Assembly: GCF_029689925.1 (NCBI RefSeq)
Contig: NZ_CP121445.1
Coordinates: 5,378,501-5,442,500, forward strand
Source of the DNA: Anaerocolumna sp. AGMB13025
Lineage (GTDB): Bacteria > Bacillota > Clostridia > Lachnospirales > Lachnospiraceae
Direction: 5' to 3'
DNA: 64,000 nucleotides
Below, one piece after another: positions 19,596 to 29,157 of this stretch. Positions within the stretch are counted from its first letter, which is position 1, and each line of letters starts with the position of its first letter. The translations under genes were made by a program, and so were the position numbers. The notes beneath the pieces are model-generated. The model searched no databases. It worked only from the letters and a program-made list of their open reading frames with translations, and had not been told where the DNA came from.

Positions 19596-21419
19596 ATGAA
19601 AGCGAACTCAACATCAAAAAATAAAAGTTCCTCACATTCACAAAAAGCAAGTAATTATTCTGCCAAGAATAGTAAGCTTTACATGCTGCCAATTATCTTT
19701 ATAACTGCAATACTTCCTTTAATAATAAGAGTGCATGAATATGATACTGGTTTGGCAGGTTATAAATGGTTTTCTCAAGACGGATTAAAAACCGATGTAT
19801 TTTTATTTTATAAGCAAGTTTTTTATATAATTGTATGTTCCATCATGTTGTTACTTATAATCTACAATGCTTATAAAGACAAAAAGAAATTAACTTTTTC
19901 ATTTACCTTGTTACCATTATTACTATACGGACTTTTTGCACTTTTATCAACTATATTCTCAAAATATACACCTTTTGGGTTTACAGGAATTTATGAACAA
20001 TTTGAGTCAATATTTGTTATATTAGGCTATTGCATTTCAGTATATTATGCTTTCTTATTTATTAAGACAGAAGATAATCTTCGTTTTATATTTAAATATT
20101 TACTTATTAGCATTATAATTTTAAGCTTATTAGGGCTGTCACAAATTTTGGGGCATGATTTTATAGGATCCGATCTTGCTAAAAATCTTATTCTGCCAAG
20201 TAAACTTTTAGGTAAATTAGATTTAAGTTTTAATTTTGGGCTTCACCGTGTCTATTTAACCCTCTATAATCCCAATTATGTAGGTGTCTATGTTTCCTTA
20301 CTCGCCCCTATACTTGTGGGTATGCTGCTGGCAGAAAAAAGCAGAAATAAAATTATTTTATACATAACCGCACTTATTGGATTACTAATAAGTCTCCTCG
20401 GCTCACAATCTAAGACTAGTGTTATAAGTCTTTTCTTTGCAGCAGTTTTAATATTAATTTTATTCCGTAAATATATATTCCGCAAATCTAAGATATTAAT
20501 ATCAATATATGGAATTGTGGTTACTGTTATTCTCGTCTTATTCGTATTAAATTTTACAAAGATAACCAATACAGTTAACACTTTATTTAATATGACGAAA
20601 GAAAACCCGACTTTAACTGATATAAAAACTGGTGACGACTTGGTTATTACATATAAAGGAAATGACATAAAAATAAACTTAAGTATGGCAAATGATGGTA
20701 TGTCCATATTAATGAAGGATGGATTGGATAAAATTATTCCGTATACCATGGATAATGGAACAGGGGAATTTTTAATCAATGATGAACGCTTTAGCGGCCT
20801 CAAAGCTGCACTTACTTTATACAATCAGATACTGTGCTTAAAGGTTAATATTGACAATAAAGATTGGATTTTTTCAAATCAGTTAGGTGATAACTCATTT
20901 TACTATTTAAATGTAAGCGGTAAGTTTGATAAAATCAAAAAGGCAGAATCTGCACTTTTTACAGGACATGAAATGTTTGCTTCCTCCAGAGGATATATAT
21001 GGTCACGTACAATCCCCCTGCTAAAGGATAATATATTTGGAACCGGTGCTGATACATTCGTATTTGCTTTCCCTCAGCAAGATTACGTTAATCTGTATAA
21101 TGCCGGTTTTGATGGACAATTAATTACAAGACCTCATAATATGTATCTGCAGATGGGTGTCCAGACTGGTGTCGTTTCACTTATAGCCTTCTTACTATTT
21201 TATTTCATTTATTTCGTTTCCAGTATTAAGTTATATATAAATGGCACTTTTAATAATTTTTATTCACAGGTCGGCGTTTCAATCTTCATCGGTACAGTGG
21301 CATATATGATCTCTGGTATAACGAATGACTCTACAATTACGGTGGCTCCTCTATTCTGGGCACTAATTGGAATTGGACTTGCCATTAATTACAAACTTAA
21401 GCCCAACCAAAAGCAATAG
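19596..21419 (+). CDS. O-antigen ligase/polymerase family membrane protein with extracytoplasmic insert
   Basis: 607 residues from ATG 19596, which has AAGGAG seven bases upstream (the frame is open 11 codons earlier). A Lys/Ser-rich cytoplasmic tail is followed by about eleven membrane helices. NPNYVGVYVSLLAPILVG and the late periplasm-side motif RPHNMYLQMGVQTGVVSL are typical of the Wzy_C/WaaL family. Between them, about residues 300-440 form a polar, beta-rich insert outside the membrane, longer than usual. The family polymerises glycans or transfers them from undecaprenol to an acceptor (lipid A, pilin, S-layer protein). Next to an ABC-dependent exporter and with no Wzx seen, a ligase or protein O-glycosyltransferase role is more likely than polymerisation; that is inference. 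Confidence 0.82.
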   Translation: MKANSTSKNKSSSHSQKASNYSAKNSKLYMLPIIFITAILPLIIRVHEYDTGLAGYKWFSQDGLKTDVFLFYKQVFYIIVCSIMLLLIIYNAYKDKKKLTFSFTLLPLLLYGLFALLSTIFSKYTPFGFTGIYEQFESIFVILGYCISVYYAFLFIKTEDNLRFIFKYLLISIIILSLLGLSQILGHDFIGSDLAKNLILPSKLLGKLDLSFNFGLHRVYLTLYNPNYVGVYVSLLAPILVGMLLAEKSRNKIILYITALIGLLISLLGSQSKTSVISLFFAAVLILILFRKYIFRKSKILISIYGIVVTVILVLFVLNFTKITNTVNTLFNMTKENPTLTDIKTGDDLVITYKGNDIKINLSMANDGMSILMKDGLDKIIPYTMDNGTGEFLINDERFSGLKAALTLYNQILCLKVNIDNKDWIFSNQLGDNSFYYLNVSGKFDKIKKAESALFTGHEMFASSRGYIWSRTIPLLKDNIFGTGADTFVFAFPQQDYVNLYNAGFDGQLITRPHNMYLQMGVQTGVVSLIAFLLFYFIYFVSSIKLYINGTFNNFYSQVGVSIFIGTVAYMISGITNDSTITVAPLFWALIGIGLAINYKLKPNQKQ

Positions 21420-21501
21420 ATTATAGCTGATAGTTAGTTTCAGGAGTAGTGACATAGGTTCATCAATTGCTCCCACTTTAACTATTATAAATCTCCAATA
21501 T

Positions 21502-21553
21502 AAAAGCCATATTAATTTATCAATACATACTGATAAATCGATATGGCTTTTTT
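21502..21553. terminator. Bidirectional intrinsic terminator
   Basis: Long hairpin whose outer stem is AAAAGCCATAT / ATATGGCTTTT, with a further paired AATTTATCA/TGATAAAT segment inside, followed by a T run on the plus strand and T-rich sequence on the minus strand. It separates the convergent ligase gene and the second ABC exporter. Confidence 0.85.
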
Positions 21554-21596
21554 ATTATAATGTACCCAAATTTATAACTCACTTCATAATCTTTAC

Positions 21597-22334
21597 CTAC
21601 TTCGTCTTCTCCTCATAAATCGCACTAACTTCCCCAATATCCCCATTTGCAATAATCTTCCCATGCTCTAACAGTATAGCCTTATTACAAATCTTCTGCA
21701 CCTGAGGCAAGGAATGGGATACAAACAGCACCGTTACCCCTTTATCAAACATGGATTGGATCTTAGCTTCGCATTTTTTCTTAAACTTAGCATCGCCAAC
21801 TGCCAGTACTTCATCCAGAATCAACACATCCGGCTCTACCACCGTTGCAATAGCAAAGCCAAGCCTTGACTTCATACCAGAGGAATAATTTTTAAGAGGA
21901 ACATTTATGAACTTCCCAAGTTCCGAGAATTCAATAATCTCATTGTACTTCTCTGCTATAAATTCCCTTGGATAACCAAGAACAGCTCCATACAGATAGA
22001 TATTCTCTGCCCCGGTATATTCCGGCTCAAAACCGGCTCCAAGCTCCAATAGAGGTGCAATCTTGCCTTTAACCGTAATGGACCCTTCTGTAGGTTTTAA
22101 TACCCCTGCTATTATTTTCAGCAAGGTACTCTTCCCGGCACCGTTTAATCCCAGGATACCTAAACGATCCCCTTTATTTACTTTCAGGCTCACATTCTTT
22201 AATGCCCAGAATTCATTATATTTTAGTTCTTTCTTAAGGAACTTTATAAAATACTCTTTCAGATTGTCTACCTTTTGGGAAGACAGATTAAACCGCATAC
22301 TTACCTGTTTCACTTCAACAGCAATCTTTTCCAT
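21597..22334 (-). CDS. ABC exporter ATPase (TagH/RfbB type, no C-terminal domain)
   Basis: 245 residues: Walker A GLNGAGKSTLLK, ABC signature YSSGMKSRLGFAIA, Walker B DVLILDEVLAVGD. Unlike the ATPase at 12257-13561 it ends right after the nucleotide-binding domain, so it lacks the polymer-binding Wzt C-terminus and need not recognise a capped chain end. AAGGAGG precedes the ATG. It is 28 bases downstream of its permease gene and energises export of a second surface polymer, perhaps the TagF-type polymer made by the gene at 25861-28803. Confidence 0.92.
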   Translation of the reverse strand: MEKIAVEVKQVSMRFNLSSQKVDNLKEYFIKFLKKELKYNEFWALKNVSLKVNKGDRLGILGLNGAGKSTLLKIIAGVLKPTEGSITVKGKIAPLLELGAGFEPEYTGAENIYLYGAVLGYPREFIAEKYNEIIEFSELGKFINVPLKNYSSGMKSRLGFAIATVVEPDVLILDEVLAVGDAKFKKKCEAKIQSMFDKGVTVLFVSHSLPQVQKICNKAILLEHGKIIANGDIGEVSAIYEEKTK

Positions 22335-22362
22335 GGTATGCCTCCTTTTTCATCAAACTTAA

Positions 22363-23139
22363 TTATACATGCAGTATGAATTCATCCTGTTTCTTAAGAA
22401 ACATAAGCGTACCAATAGCCAGGAATCCAAAACTGTAGAGCAAAGATAAGGAAAATGCTCTTTGATCCAACGGCATTCCAAAGATAGAATTTCTAAAGTT
22501 AATTACAATGGAATACAGCGGGTTAATCTCTAACAGCCATCCATAACCTGCATCAATTATTCTCGCTGGTTTATAGAATATGGCTGAGGTATACATAACC
22601 AGCATTAACGCAACAGACCAGATATACTCTAAGTCTCGGAAGAATACCGATAAGGTTGCCAGTATTAAACCAATTCCATAAGCCATAATGGGCATTAAAA
22701 CCAAAGGTATTACTGCCTGGAATAAGTAAAAAGTAGGTTGTACCTTTAAAACAATTCCTACTAACACTAAAATAATCAGGGATATTAAAAATATAATGTA
22801 ATCCGTAAGTATGCTGGATAACGGGTACATATATTTCGGAACATAGACCTTCTTTATCATACCACTGTGTGTACGAATGGATTTCATAGCTACTTTCGTA
22901 CTGTTGGAGAAGAAAGAATACAATAATCTACCTGATAAGATATATACAGGAAATTGTCTGTCTTCATTACCAAACAAGGTACCAAATACAATTGTCAATA
23001 CAATCATCGTCAATAAAGGCTCTACTAAAGTCCATAGAATGCCCAGGTAAGATCTTCTATATTTTAAGGTGATACCCTTCTTAACCAGCTCACCCAATAA
23101 AAATCGATATTTAGTAAAATTACTGATATATTTCTTCAA
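22363..23139 (-). CDS. ABC-2 polysaccharide/teichoic acid export permease
   Basis: 258 residues, TTG start at 23139 with GGAG five bases upstream. Six membrane segments, the family N-terminal motif ITLKYRRSYLGILWTLVEPLL and a late VLMVMYTSAIFYKP stretch. It is the partner of the ATPase encoded downstream. Low similarity to the first permease (13563-14339) shows the two export systems are not a recent duplication. Confidence 0.92.
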   Translation of the reverse strand: MKKYISNFTKYRFLLGELVKKGITLKYRRSYLGILWTLVEPLLTMIVLTIVFGTLFGNEDRQFPVYILSGRLLYSFFSNSTKVAMKSIRTHSGMIKKVYVPKYMYPLSSILTDYIIFLISLIILVLVGIVLKVQPTFYLFQAVIPLVLMPIMAYGIGLILATLSVFFRDLEYIWSVALMLVMYTSAIFYKPARIIDAGYGWLLEINPLYSIVINFRNSIFGMPLDQRAFSLSLLYSFGFLAIGTLMFLKKQDEFILHV

Positions 23140-23633
23140 TTTAACTCCAATCTGCCTGCTAAAAAACTGCAGACATTACAAATTTAGATAATACTGCCTT
23201 ATTCTCTTATTGCCTATAAGTTAATGTACTTTATCAAACAGCAAAATGAAGTAAAAGATGGGATATTCCTATAATGCATAAGTACCTGTAGGGATCATCT
23301 TTCAAACTAATGTCCATACAGGCTTATACAATCGCAATTATAAAGGATATTACATATAAAGAATTCTTATATTGTATTATTTATATCTTAACTATCTTTT
23401 ATATCTTACTACCTTTTATATCTTATTATATTTATATCTTAAATATTATGATCTAAATATTATAAATCTTACTATTTTATATCTTTTAAATTTATACAGC
23501 TTTCTTTTTTAGTCTTCTTCATTTATCCTTTATTTGTTATAAAATATATTAAAGTACACTCAATCCCATAAACAAGCCTATATTAAGAAATAGACCTGTA
23601 AGAAAATAAGATTCCTATCTTCTATTTAATCAA
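23140..23633. repeat. 494-base gene-free gap with 16-18-bp tandem repeat
   Basis: No supported gene. TTTATATCTTA recurs at 23380, 23398, 23415 and 23431, with a fifth, slightly changed copy at 23476: first steps 18, 17 and 16 bases, then 45. The rest is featureless AT-rich DNA; the promoter of the exporter pair should lie in its first part, but no convincing hexamer pair stands out. Confidence 0.75.
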
Positions 23634-25859
23634 TTATTTCTTTAAATCATTATATTCATATAATAAGTCATCAATCGGGTCCTTGTCCAAACGGTCAAAT
23701 ACATCAAGCCGTTCTAATTTAAAAGGACTTGGTTTATTATGATTCTTTTTAAATGCCTTTGCCATATCACTCTCCTTATAATTGAATTTTTCCTTCACAT
23801 TATCCCATATTTTGCTGCCTTTGTCATCATTAATGGTAATTAAGCTTACCCCTTTATCATCAAACATGGAAGGATCAATATCTTTAATCCCCCAGAAGTC
23901 ACCAATTGTAACATCTCCGACTCTGTTTTTATAGGTATATTCACAAGAGCTGCAGCTTGGTCTGGAGATGTAATCATTTAAAAATGCACGGAAATAATTA
24001 TTTTTCCTGGAATTTACGCTTAAGTTCTTTCCGTTTTCGAATTCAATGATCATACTGCATTTATGAATCAGCCATCCGGTATTCTTATTTCTAAAAGTAA
24101 GATTAACCACCCTTGAATTGAACTTTTTATTTAAATAGTCCAAATACTGATTAAAAATCTTAGGTGATGGCGCAGCATGGCATAGAATCTCACAGATATA
24201 TAAGTTCTCATACTCCTTCTTTAAATAAGAGCGTAAGGCAGCACATTCACAAGGAAGACCAGAATATAAAACCGTCTGATTATCCTGTAAAAGCTTCTTA
24301 ATCTGAGGGTAAATACCGTCAAAATCGCTCTTAACATACTTCGAGCCATAAAACGCTTTGACCTCCTCCATATTATCTGCGATGGAGGATACCACCTTCA
24401 TATCTTTATCATATTTTACACCAACAACATATCCCTTTTTCTCTTCGATGACGAATCTAGCAAGCTCCGGGAAGATACCACCAGAGGAGCTCTTCATACG
24501 GACTTCCTCCTGCTTGTTCATAACCGAGTATACTTTTGGATATTGCTCTGCATATTCAATAATATGATTTGTCTTACGGATACACGCTTTATTACAAGCT
24601 CCGCAGTCAATACATTTTGCTTCGTCTACAACAGGATATCGGAAGCCTTCTTTGTCTTCTTCCATTGTAATCGCATTGGTAGGACAGATTTCCTTGCAGG
24701 CGTAACAGCCGTAACATTCATGTTTCTTAATCTGGGTTGGACAGGCAACAATCTTTTGCCTGTCATTATTCTTTAATGCATCTAATAAGAATAACAGCGA
24801 GGTCTGTCTTAATTCTAATATTCTTTTTCTTAACTTTTCAGGTTCCTCGATCCGAAATTTATTGAAATCATCAAAATCAGAAGCAGTATAAAGTAAGTGG
24901 GATTCCAAATTTAAGGATTTAAGTAAATCCACCGTTCTGCTGCCGGTATTGGAATGGAGCATAGAAACAAAAGGTGTTTCATATATAATAGAAAACACCG
25001 TTCCATGGAACGAATTCGTAATAACATACTCTGCATTCTCAATTAATCCCAAGAAATCCCCGGGAGCCGAGGTATAACAGGTTGCAATTTCATTCTTAAA
25101 TATTTTATTCGGTCTTCTCTGGACAATGGGCAGACCCGTTGCTGTAGATATTTTATTAGCAAAAGCTACAACATCAGGATTATGTTCCATCATATAAACA
25201 AATATATATTTACCCTTAATATTCGGTACTGTTTTGATCTCATTATATTCTTCCCTGGCAAGCAATAAAGTAGGATCCAAAACCACATCCACTTGCTTCT
25301 TCGCCAGTTCTTTCACTGGCCTTTTTGCACTTTTTTCTCTAACAGAAATAGAAGTAAAGCTTTTCAGGCTGTTTTTAATCTGTTCATGATAGACTGGTAA
25401 TAAATAATCTCTTCCGATACTTGCCGCATAGGAAATCTTAAGGGGACCTGGTTTTACAAAATCCAGGAAATACGCCGGATCAAACCCACCGATATGCTCA
25501 CTGTTCCATACCTGATCACTGCCTACGATATAAGCATCCAGATTAAGATCAGCTGCTTCTAATTCCTCATAAGTCGAGAAATCTCCTAGCAGGTTTAAAT
25601 GCTTTTTAAGGAATCTTGTATAATTTTCATAACGTTCCAGACTTCTTGGATTTTTACGACGCAGCTTAAATTTTGCAATACGTCTCTTCATTCCAAATTT
25701 ACCTTTAAGCGGATTATATAAATCATCTATTATACTTGGATGATAATTAATTACTGAGGCTTCTATCTTGTAATTCTTAAGGGCTCTTTGCAGCGCCCAG
25801 GTCTGTAGAGTTGCACCAAAATTATGGGCACTATGAAATGTAATAACGCCAGCCTTCAC
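23634..25859 (-). CDS. Polysaccharide pyruvyltransferase / 2x[4Fe-4S] ferredoxin / F420-hydrogenase-beta-like fusion
   Basis: 741 residues, GTG start with AGGAGG nine bases upstream, one base after the stop of the preceding gene. Residues 1-350 are a polysaccharide pyruvyltransferase domain (GSDQVW at 113-118, TNSFHGT with H285). Residues 382-426 hold two [4Fe-4S] motifs: C382, C385, C388, C392 and C416, C419, C422, C426. From ~445 to 725 follows an F420 hydrogenase/dehydrogenase beta-subunit-like domain with further Cys residues (SSCEYTYKNRVGD). The domains are usually neighbouring genes in glycan loci; here they are one chain. It probably modifies surface glycan with a ketal pyruvate and performs a flavin/Fe-S redox step of unknown substrate. 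Confidence 0.88.
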   Translation of the reverse strand: MKAGVITFHSAHNFGATLQTWALQRALKNYKIEASVINYHPSIIDDLYNPLKGKFGMKRRIAKFKLRRKNPRSLERYENYTRFLKKHLNLLGDFSTYEELEAADLNLDAYIVGSDQVWNSEHIGGFDPAYFLDFVKPGPLKISYAASIGRDYLLPVYHEQIKNSLKSFTSISVREKSAKRPVKELAKKQVDVVLDPTLLLAREEYNEIKTVPNIKGKYIFVYMMEHNPDVVAFANKISTATGLPIVQRRPNKIFKNEIATCYTSAPGDFLGLIENAEYVITNSFHGTVFSIIYETPFVSMLHSNTGSRTVDLLKSLNLESHLLYTASDFDDFNKFRIEEPEKLRKRILELRQTSLLFLLDALKNNDRQKIVACPTQIKKHECYGCYACKEICPTNAITMEEDKEGFRYPVVDEAKCIDCGACNKACIRKTNHIIEYAEQYPKVYSVMNKQEEVRMKSSSGGIFPELARFVIEEKKGYVVGVKYDKDMKVVSSIADNMEEVKAFYGSKYVKSDFDGIYPQIKKLLQDNQTVLYSGLPCECAALRSYLKKEYENLYICEILCHAAPSPKIFNQYLDYLNKKFNSRVVNLTFRNKNTGWLIHKCSMIIEFENGKNLSVNSRKNNYFRAFLNDYISRPSCSSCEYTYKNRVGDVTIGDFWGIKDIDPSMFDDKGVSLITINDDKGSKIWDNVKEKFNYKESDMAKAFKKNHNKPSPFKLERLDVFDRLDKDPIDDLLYEYNDLKK

Positions 25860-25860
25860 G

Positions 25861-28803
25861 CTATTTCGCCTCCTTTAATATTGTGTCAATTGTTACCGAC
25901 GATGTGTCCTTGACCACGACACTTACCTTTTGCTTTAATTCTATAATTTCAGCAATGTTCTCCATGGATGGCGGAATGATAACAAGAGTATAATCCTCCA
26001 GCTTTCTAAGGGCATATCGTACGTTCCTGCGGTATTTTTTAGAACTGTTATATTTCTTTATATCAAAATCATGGAAATTAAATATCTTCTTACCCTCAAA
26101 GGAATCAAACACATGGAGCAGCATTAAATCCATTCCGGAATAATAGATAACATACTCAAAGTTTGTTATGCCATATAATTTCTTCTTCTCTCTGTCTGCA
26201 AGGCTTGCAAGTTTCTTCTTTGTGTATGTAGTTTCTATTCCAAACCGGAAGGTTAATGTAAATGCGAAATATTCGGATAACCTGTAATTTCTACCCGGTG
26301 ATAATGGAATGTACCCAATTTCTTTATCAAAAAGGGATAAGAGTCTGGAAGTCTTCTTCATGGCACCCGCTTTAAAATTTAAGTAAAAGTTGTGCATCTT
26401 TACATTCAGGTGATTCATATTATCTATAAAACGTAAATCTTCTTCATTATTACGCAAAGACTTTACGAAAATCAGAACATTCTCCGTAGCTGTTTTCTGA
26501 TAAACTTCCGTTCTGACTTTATTCTCTTCCTGCAGGAATACCGTATCACATACATTTTTCGCAGTATCGGCAGAATCCAAACTGCAGAACTGTTCATAAA
26601 ACTTAGGATATGCAAACTCCTCCCTGTTAATTTCTTCAATCAGCTCATCTACCGTATCAACTTTAGGCAGATCCATATCATCCAGGTCAATATAGATACC
26701 ACGGTCTCCTAGATATTCTTTTCTGTCATAGGTAAAGAGAATTATCTTCTTTTTAGAAACTGCATAATCAAACATAATACTGGAATAATCCGTAATAAGC
26801 ATATCAGAAGCATTTAAGAAATCATAAGTTTCATAATCTCCGGGGAATTCTCTTACATGTAACAACTGGGTATAATCAATACTCTTTTTTACAAAAGGAT
26901 GGAGCTTAACGTATAACACCTGGTTCTTCTTTAATTTATGATCCAGATGCGCCAAATAACCAAATATCTTTTCAACCTGGGCTTTGGATTCCTTCTTATG
27001 AAGCAGTCCTCTCCAGGTAGGCATATAAACAATTACCTGCATGTCCGCAAGACCTAAATCCTGTCTAATCTTATCCCTTCGATCTGTGCGGTAGAAGGAG
27101 GAATTTCTTGGATATCCGGATAATAAGACCTTTCCTTCATAAGTCTTGTCTATCATATAATCTTGTAAAAATATATCCTTTGAAAATTCATTCTGATATA
27201 ACAGATAATCCGCAATATTAAAGTTCCTCTGTACGTTACCAAGAGCATATTCCCTGTCCGGTACAATTCTGCCCATGGCTTTCAGCGGTGTTCCATGCCA
27301 GGTATTCAGATATACCTGTTCGGGTTTCTTAATATAATAAGGAGGCAGACTGGTATCAGTAACCAGGTATTTGGCAGCAGCTAACCCGCGTAAATATTCA
27401 TCCGAATGTAATTCGATAAATGTTACATGATTGATATTATAATTTTTTAATAACTTACCATAAGTCTCGTAAAGTTCTTTTCTCAGCACAAGAAGGATAC
27501 GGAAATCTTTATACTTATCCCTACCAGTTTCATATATCATATTAAAAATATTACCTGCTAAATCGTCACCATGCTTGGATTCAAACAGGATAACCTTATC
27601 GTTTACAGCTAAGGTTTCATAATATTTTGTATATTTCATGTCTAGTGGCATATTAAATAATTTAAAGATACGCAGCTTGCGTAATTTCTTTCTTATTGCA
27701 GCCATTTTCTTTTTTGTCTTTTTAAATTTTCTCCATTTATTACCTATCTTATCCTTTAAATCAGTAAATTTTAGGACAAGCCGGTAAACCCTTCCAGGTA
27801 TTCGTTCCCGAAAGGATATATATCGAATCGTTTTTTTTCTGTCCACATAATACTTTAAATGCTTTTTAAGCGATGGGCCGGCAGTATACTTGAGATAATG
27901 ATTGTCTGGCCAATCCGGTATTTCTTTGTCTAAGAAATCCTGAGTCATATTAATTATATCTTTTTTGAGTCCTAATTGACCTTTTTTCCCATCGGTATAA
28001 AAGGACTCATAACGGAAAAAGAAATGTCTTGTACAGATATATTCCAATTCCTCTTGAAACGTCTCAAAGAGATCATGTTCTTTCATGTACTGAAACAACA
28101 GTTCAAATGCCTTCACAATATCTTTGGTAGCTTCAGAAAAGCTGTTTAGAAAACCCACCTGCGTCGTTTTTCTGTAATTATACAAAGGTTCCGGAACTAT
28201 ACCAATACTTTCTGCCATAACCGCAGTTTCAAATGCAAGTCCTAAATCTTCAAAACGCATTCCCTCCGGGAACCTGATTTCGGATAGCAAATTACGCTTA
28301 AATAGTTTGTCCCAGGGAAAAGGTGAGGCATGAACCAGTTCAAACTTGCGTTCAGACATCTTAAAGTTCTGATTCATGGAGAATATATTCATTACTTTAC
28401 GCTTTAGTTCTGCTTTACCTTCCACTTCATAAACATTAAACCTGGCACACATAACCAGGTCATTCTGATCCGTTATCGCCTTGGTATACAGCTTCTCAGC
28501 CATATCAAGTTCAACAAAATCGTCACTGTCGACAAACATAATATATTCGCCCGAGGCACGGTCTATACCATAATTACGGGCATGACTAACCCCCCGATTC
28601 TCCGTCGTAAACACTTTGACCATATCAGGGTATTTCTTTTCATATTTTTCTAATATCTTTATACTATTATCAGGGCTACCATCGTTCACTACTATAATTT
28701 CAATATCCATTAAAGTCTGGTTCACTAAACTCTCCATGCACTGTGTCAGATATTTTTCCACATTATAAACAGGAACAATAATACTCACCTTATATTCATT
28801 CAT
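25861..28803 (-). CDS. GT2 glycosyltransferase / CDP-glycerol glycerophosphotransferase (TagF-like) fusion
   Basis: 980 residues from ATG 28803, which follows AGGAGG; the frame is open to 28932 but the extra 43 codons are not family-like. The N-terminal GT2 domain has VSIIVPVYN at 6-14 and the DSDD metal motif at 92-95. A basic linker (~355-380) precedes a Glyphos_transf domain with NTWHGTPLK (catalytic-type H503) and ITDYSSIMFDYA. The last ~200 residues are extra and unassigned. It should polymerise or prime a glycerol- or ribitol-phosphate polymer, teichoic-acid-like, at the cytoplasmic membrane face. Next to a TagGH-like exporter this gives a self-contained teichoic-type branch. Confidence 0.88.
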   Translation of the reverse strand: MNEYKVSIIVPVYNVEKYLTQCMESLVNQTLMDIEIIVVNDGSPDNSIKILEKYEKKYPDMVKVFTTENRGVSHARNYGIDRASGEYIMFVDSDDFVELDMAEKLYTKAITDQNDLVMCARFNVYEVEGKAELKRKVMNIFSMNQNFKMSERKFELVHASPFPWDKLFKRNLLSEIRFPEGMRFEDLGLAFETAVMAESIGIVPEPLYNYRKTTQVGFLNSFSEATKDIVKAFELLFQYMKEHDLFETFQEELEYICTRHFFFRYESFYTDGKKGQLGLKKDIINMTQDFLDKEIPDWPDNHYLKYTAGPSLKKHLKYYVDRKKTIRYISFRERIPGRVYRLVLKFTDLKDKIGNKWRKFKKTKKKMAAIRKKLRKLRIFKLFNMPLDMKYTKYYETLAVNDKVILFESKHGDDLAGNIFNMIYETGRDKYKDFRILLVLRKELYETYGKLLKNYNINHVTFIELHSDEYLRGLAAAKYLVTDTSLPPYYIKKPEQVYLNTWHGTPLKAMGRIVPDREYALGNVQRNFNIADYLLYQNEFSKDIFLQDYMIDKTYEGKVLLSGYPRNSSFYRTDRRDKIRQDLGLADMQVIVYMPTWRGLLHKKESKAQVEKIFGYLAHLDHKLKKNQVLYVKLHPFVKKSIDYTQLLHVREFPGDYETYDFLNASDMLITDYSSIMFDYAVSKKKIILFTYDRKEYLGDRGIYIDLDDMDLPKVDTVDELIEEINREEFAYPKFYEQFCSLDSADTAKNVCDTVFLQEENKVRTEVYQKTATENVLIFVKSLRNNEEDLRFIDNMNHLNVKMHNFYLNFKAGAMKKTSRLLSLFDKEIGYIPLSPGRNYRLSEYFAFTLTFRFGIETTYTKKKLASLADREKKKLYGITNFEYVIYYSGMDLMLLHVFDSFEGKKIFNFHDFDIKKYNSSKKYRRNVRYALRKLEDYTLVIIPPSMENIAEIIELKQKVSVVVKDTSSVTIDTILKEAK

Positions 28804-29104
28804 TATAGAATTCCTCCTGGATTCGGTTTCCACTAAGAAGGATTTTAACATAGATAGGGGGATTATGCAATAATTATTAAGGATTCTTAAGGAGTATATA
28901 TTAATATATAAAAAACTATAATTACCTTTCATATTTGAGTCTTAATAAACCAAATTATTAAGATTGCCTTAAAAACCCTTAATTTAAACAGTTCCTACAA
29001 GAATAATTTAATATACATTAAGTATAGTTGCTCATTGGCATTCATAAAAAATACTAATTGAAAATGAAGCAAACATCAAATGAATTGAATTAGTAGATAT
29101 CAAT

Positions 29105-29140
29105 AAAAAAGGTGAGATTCAGAGAATCTCACCTTTTTTT
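29105..29140. terminator. Intrinsic terminator of the surface-protein gene
   Basis: Perfect stem GGTGAGATT (29111-29119) / AATCTCACC (29125-29133) with loop CAGAG, flanked by A and T runs so that it can act on both strands. It lies 18 bases past the surface-protein stop. Confidence 0.93.
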
Positions 29141-29157
29141 ATAATAACATTGTTAAA

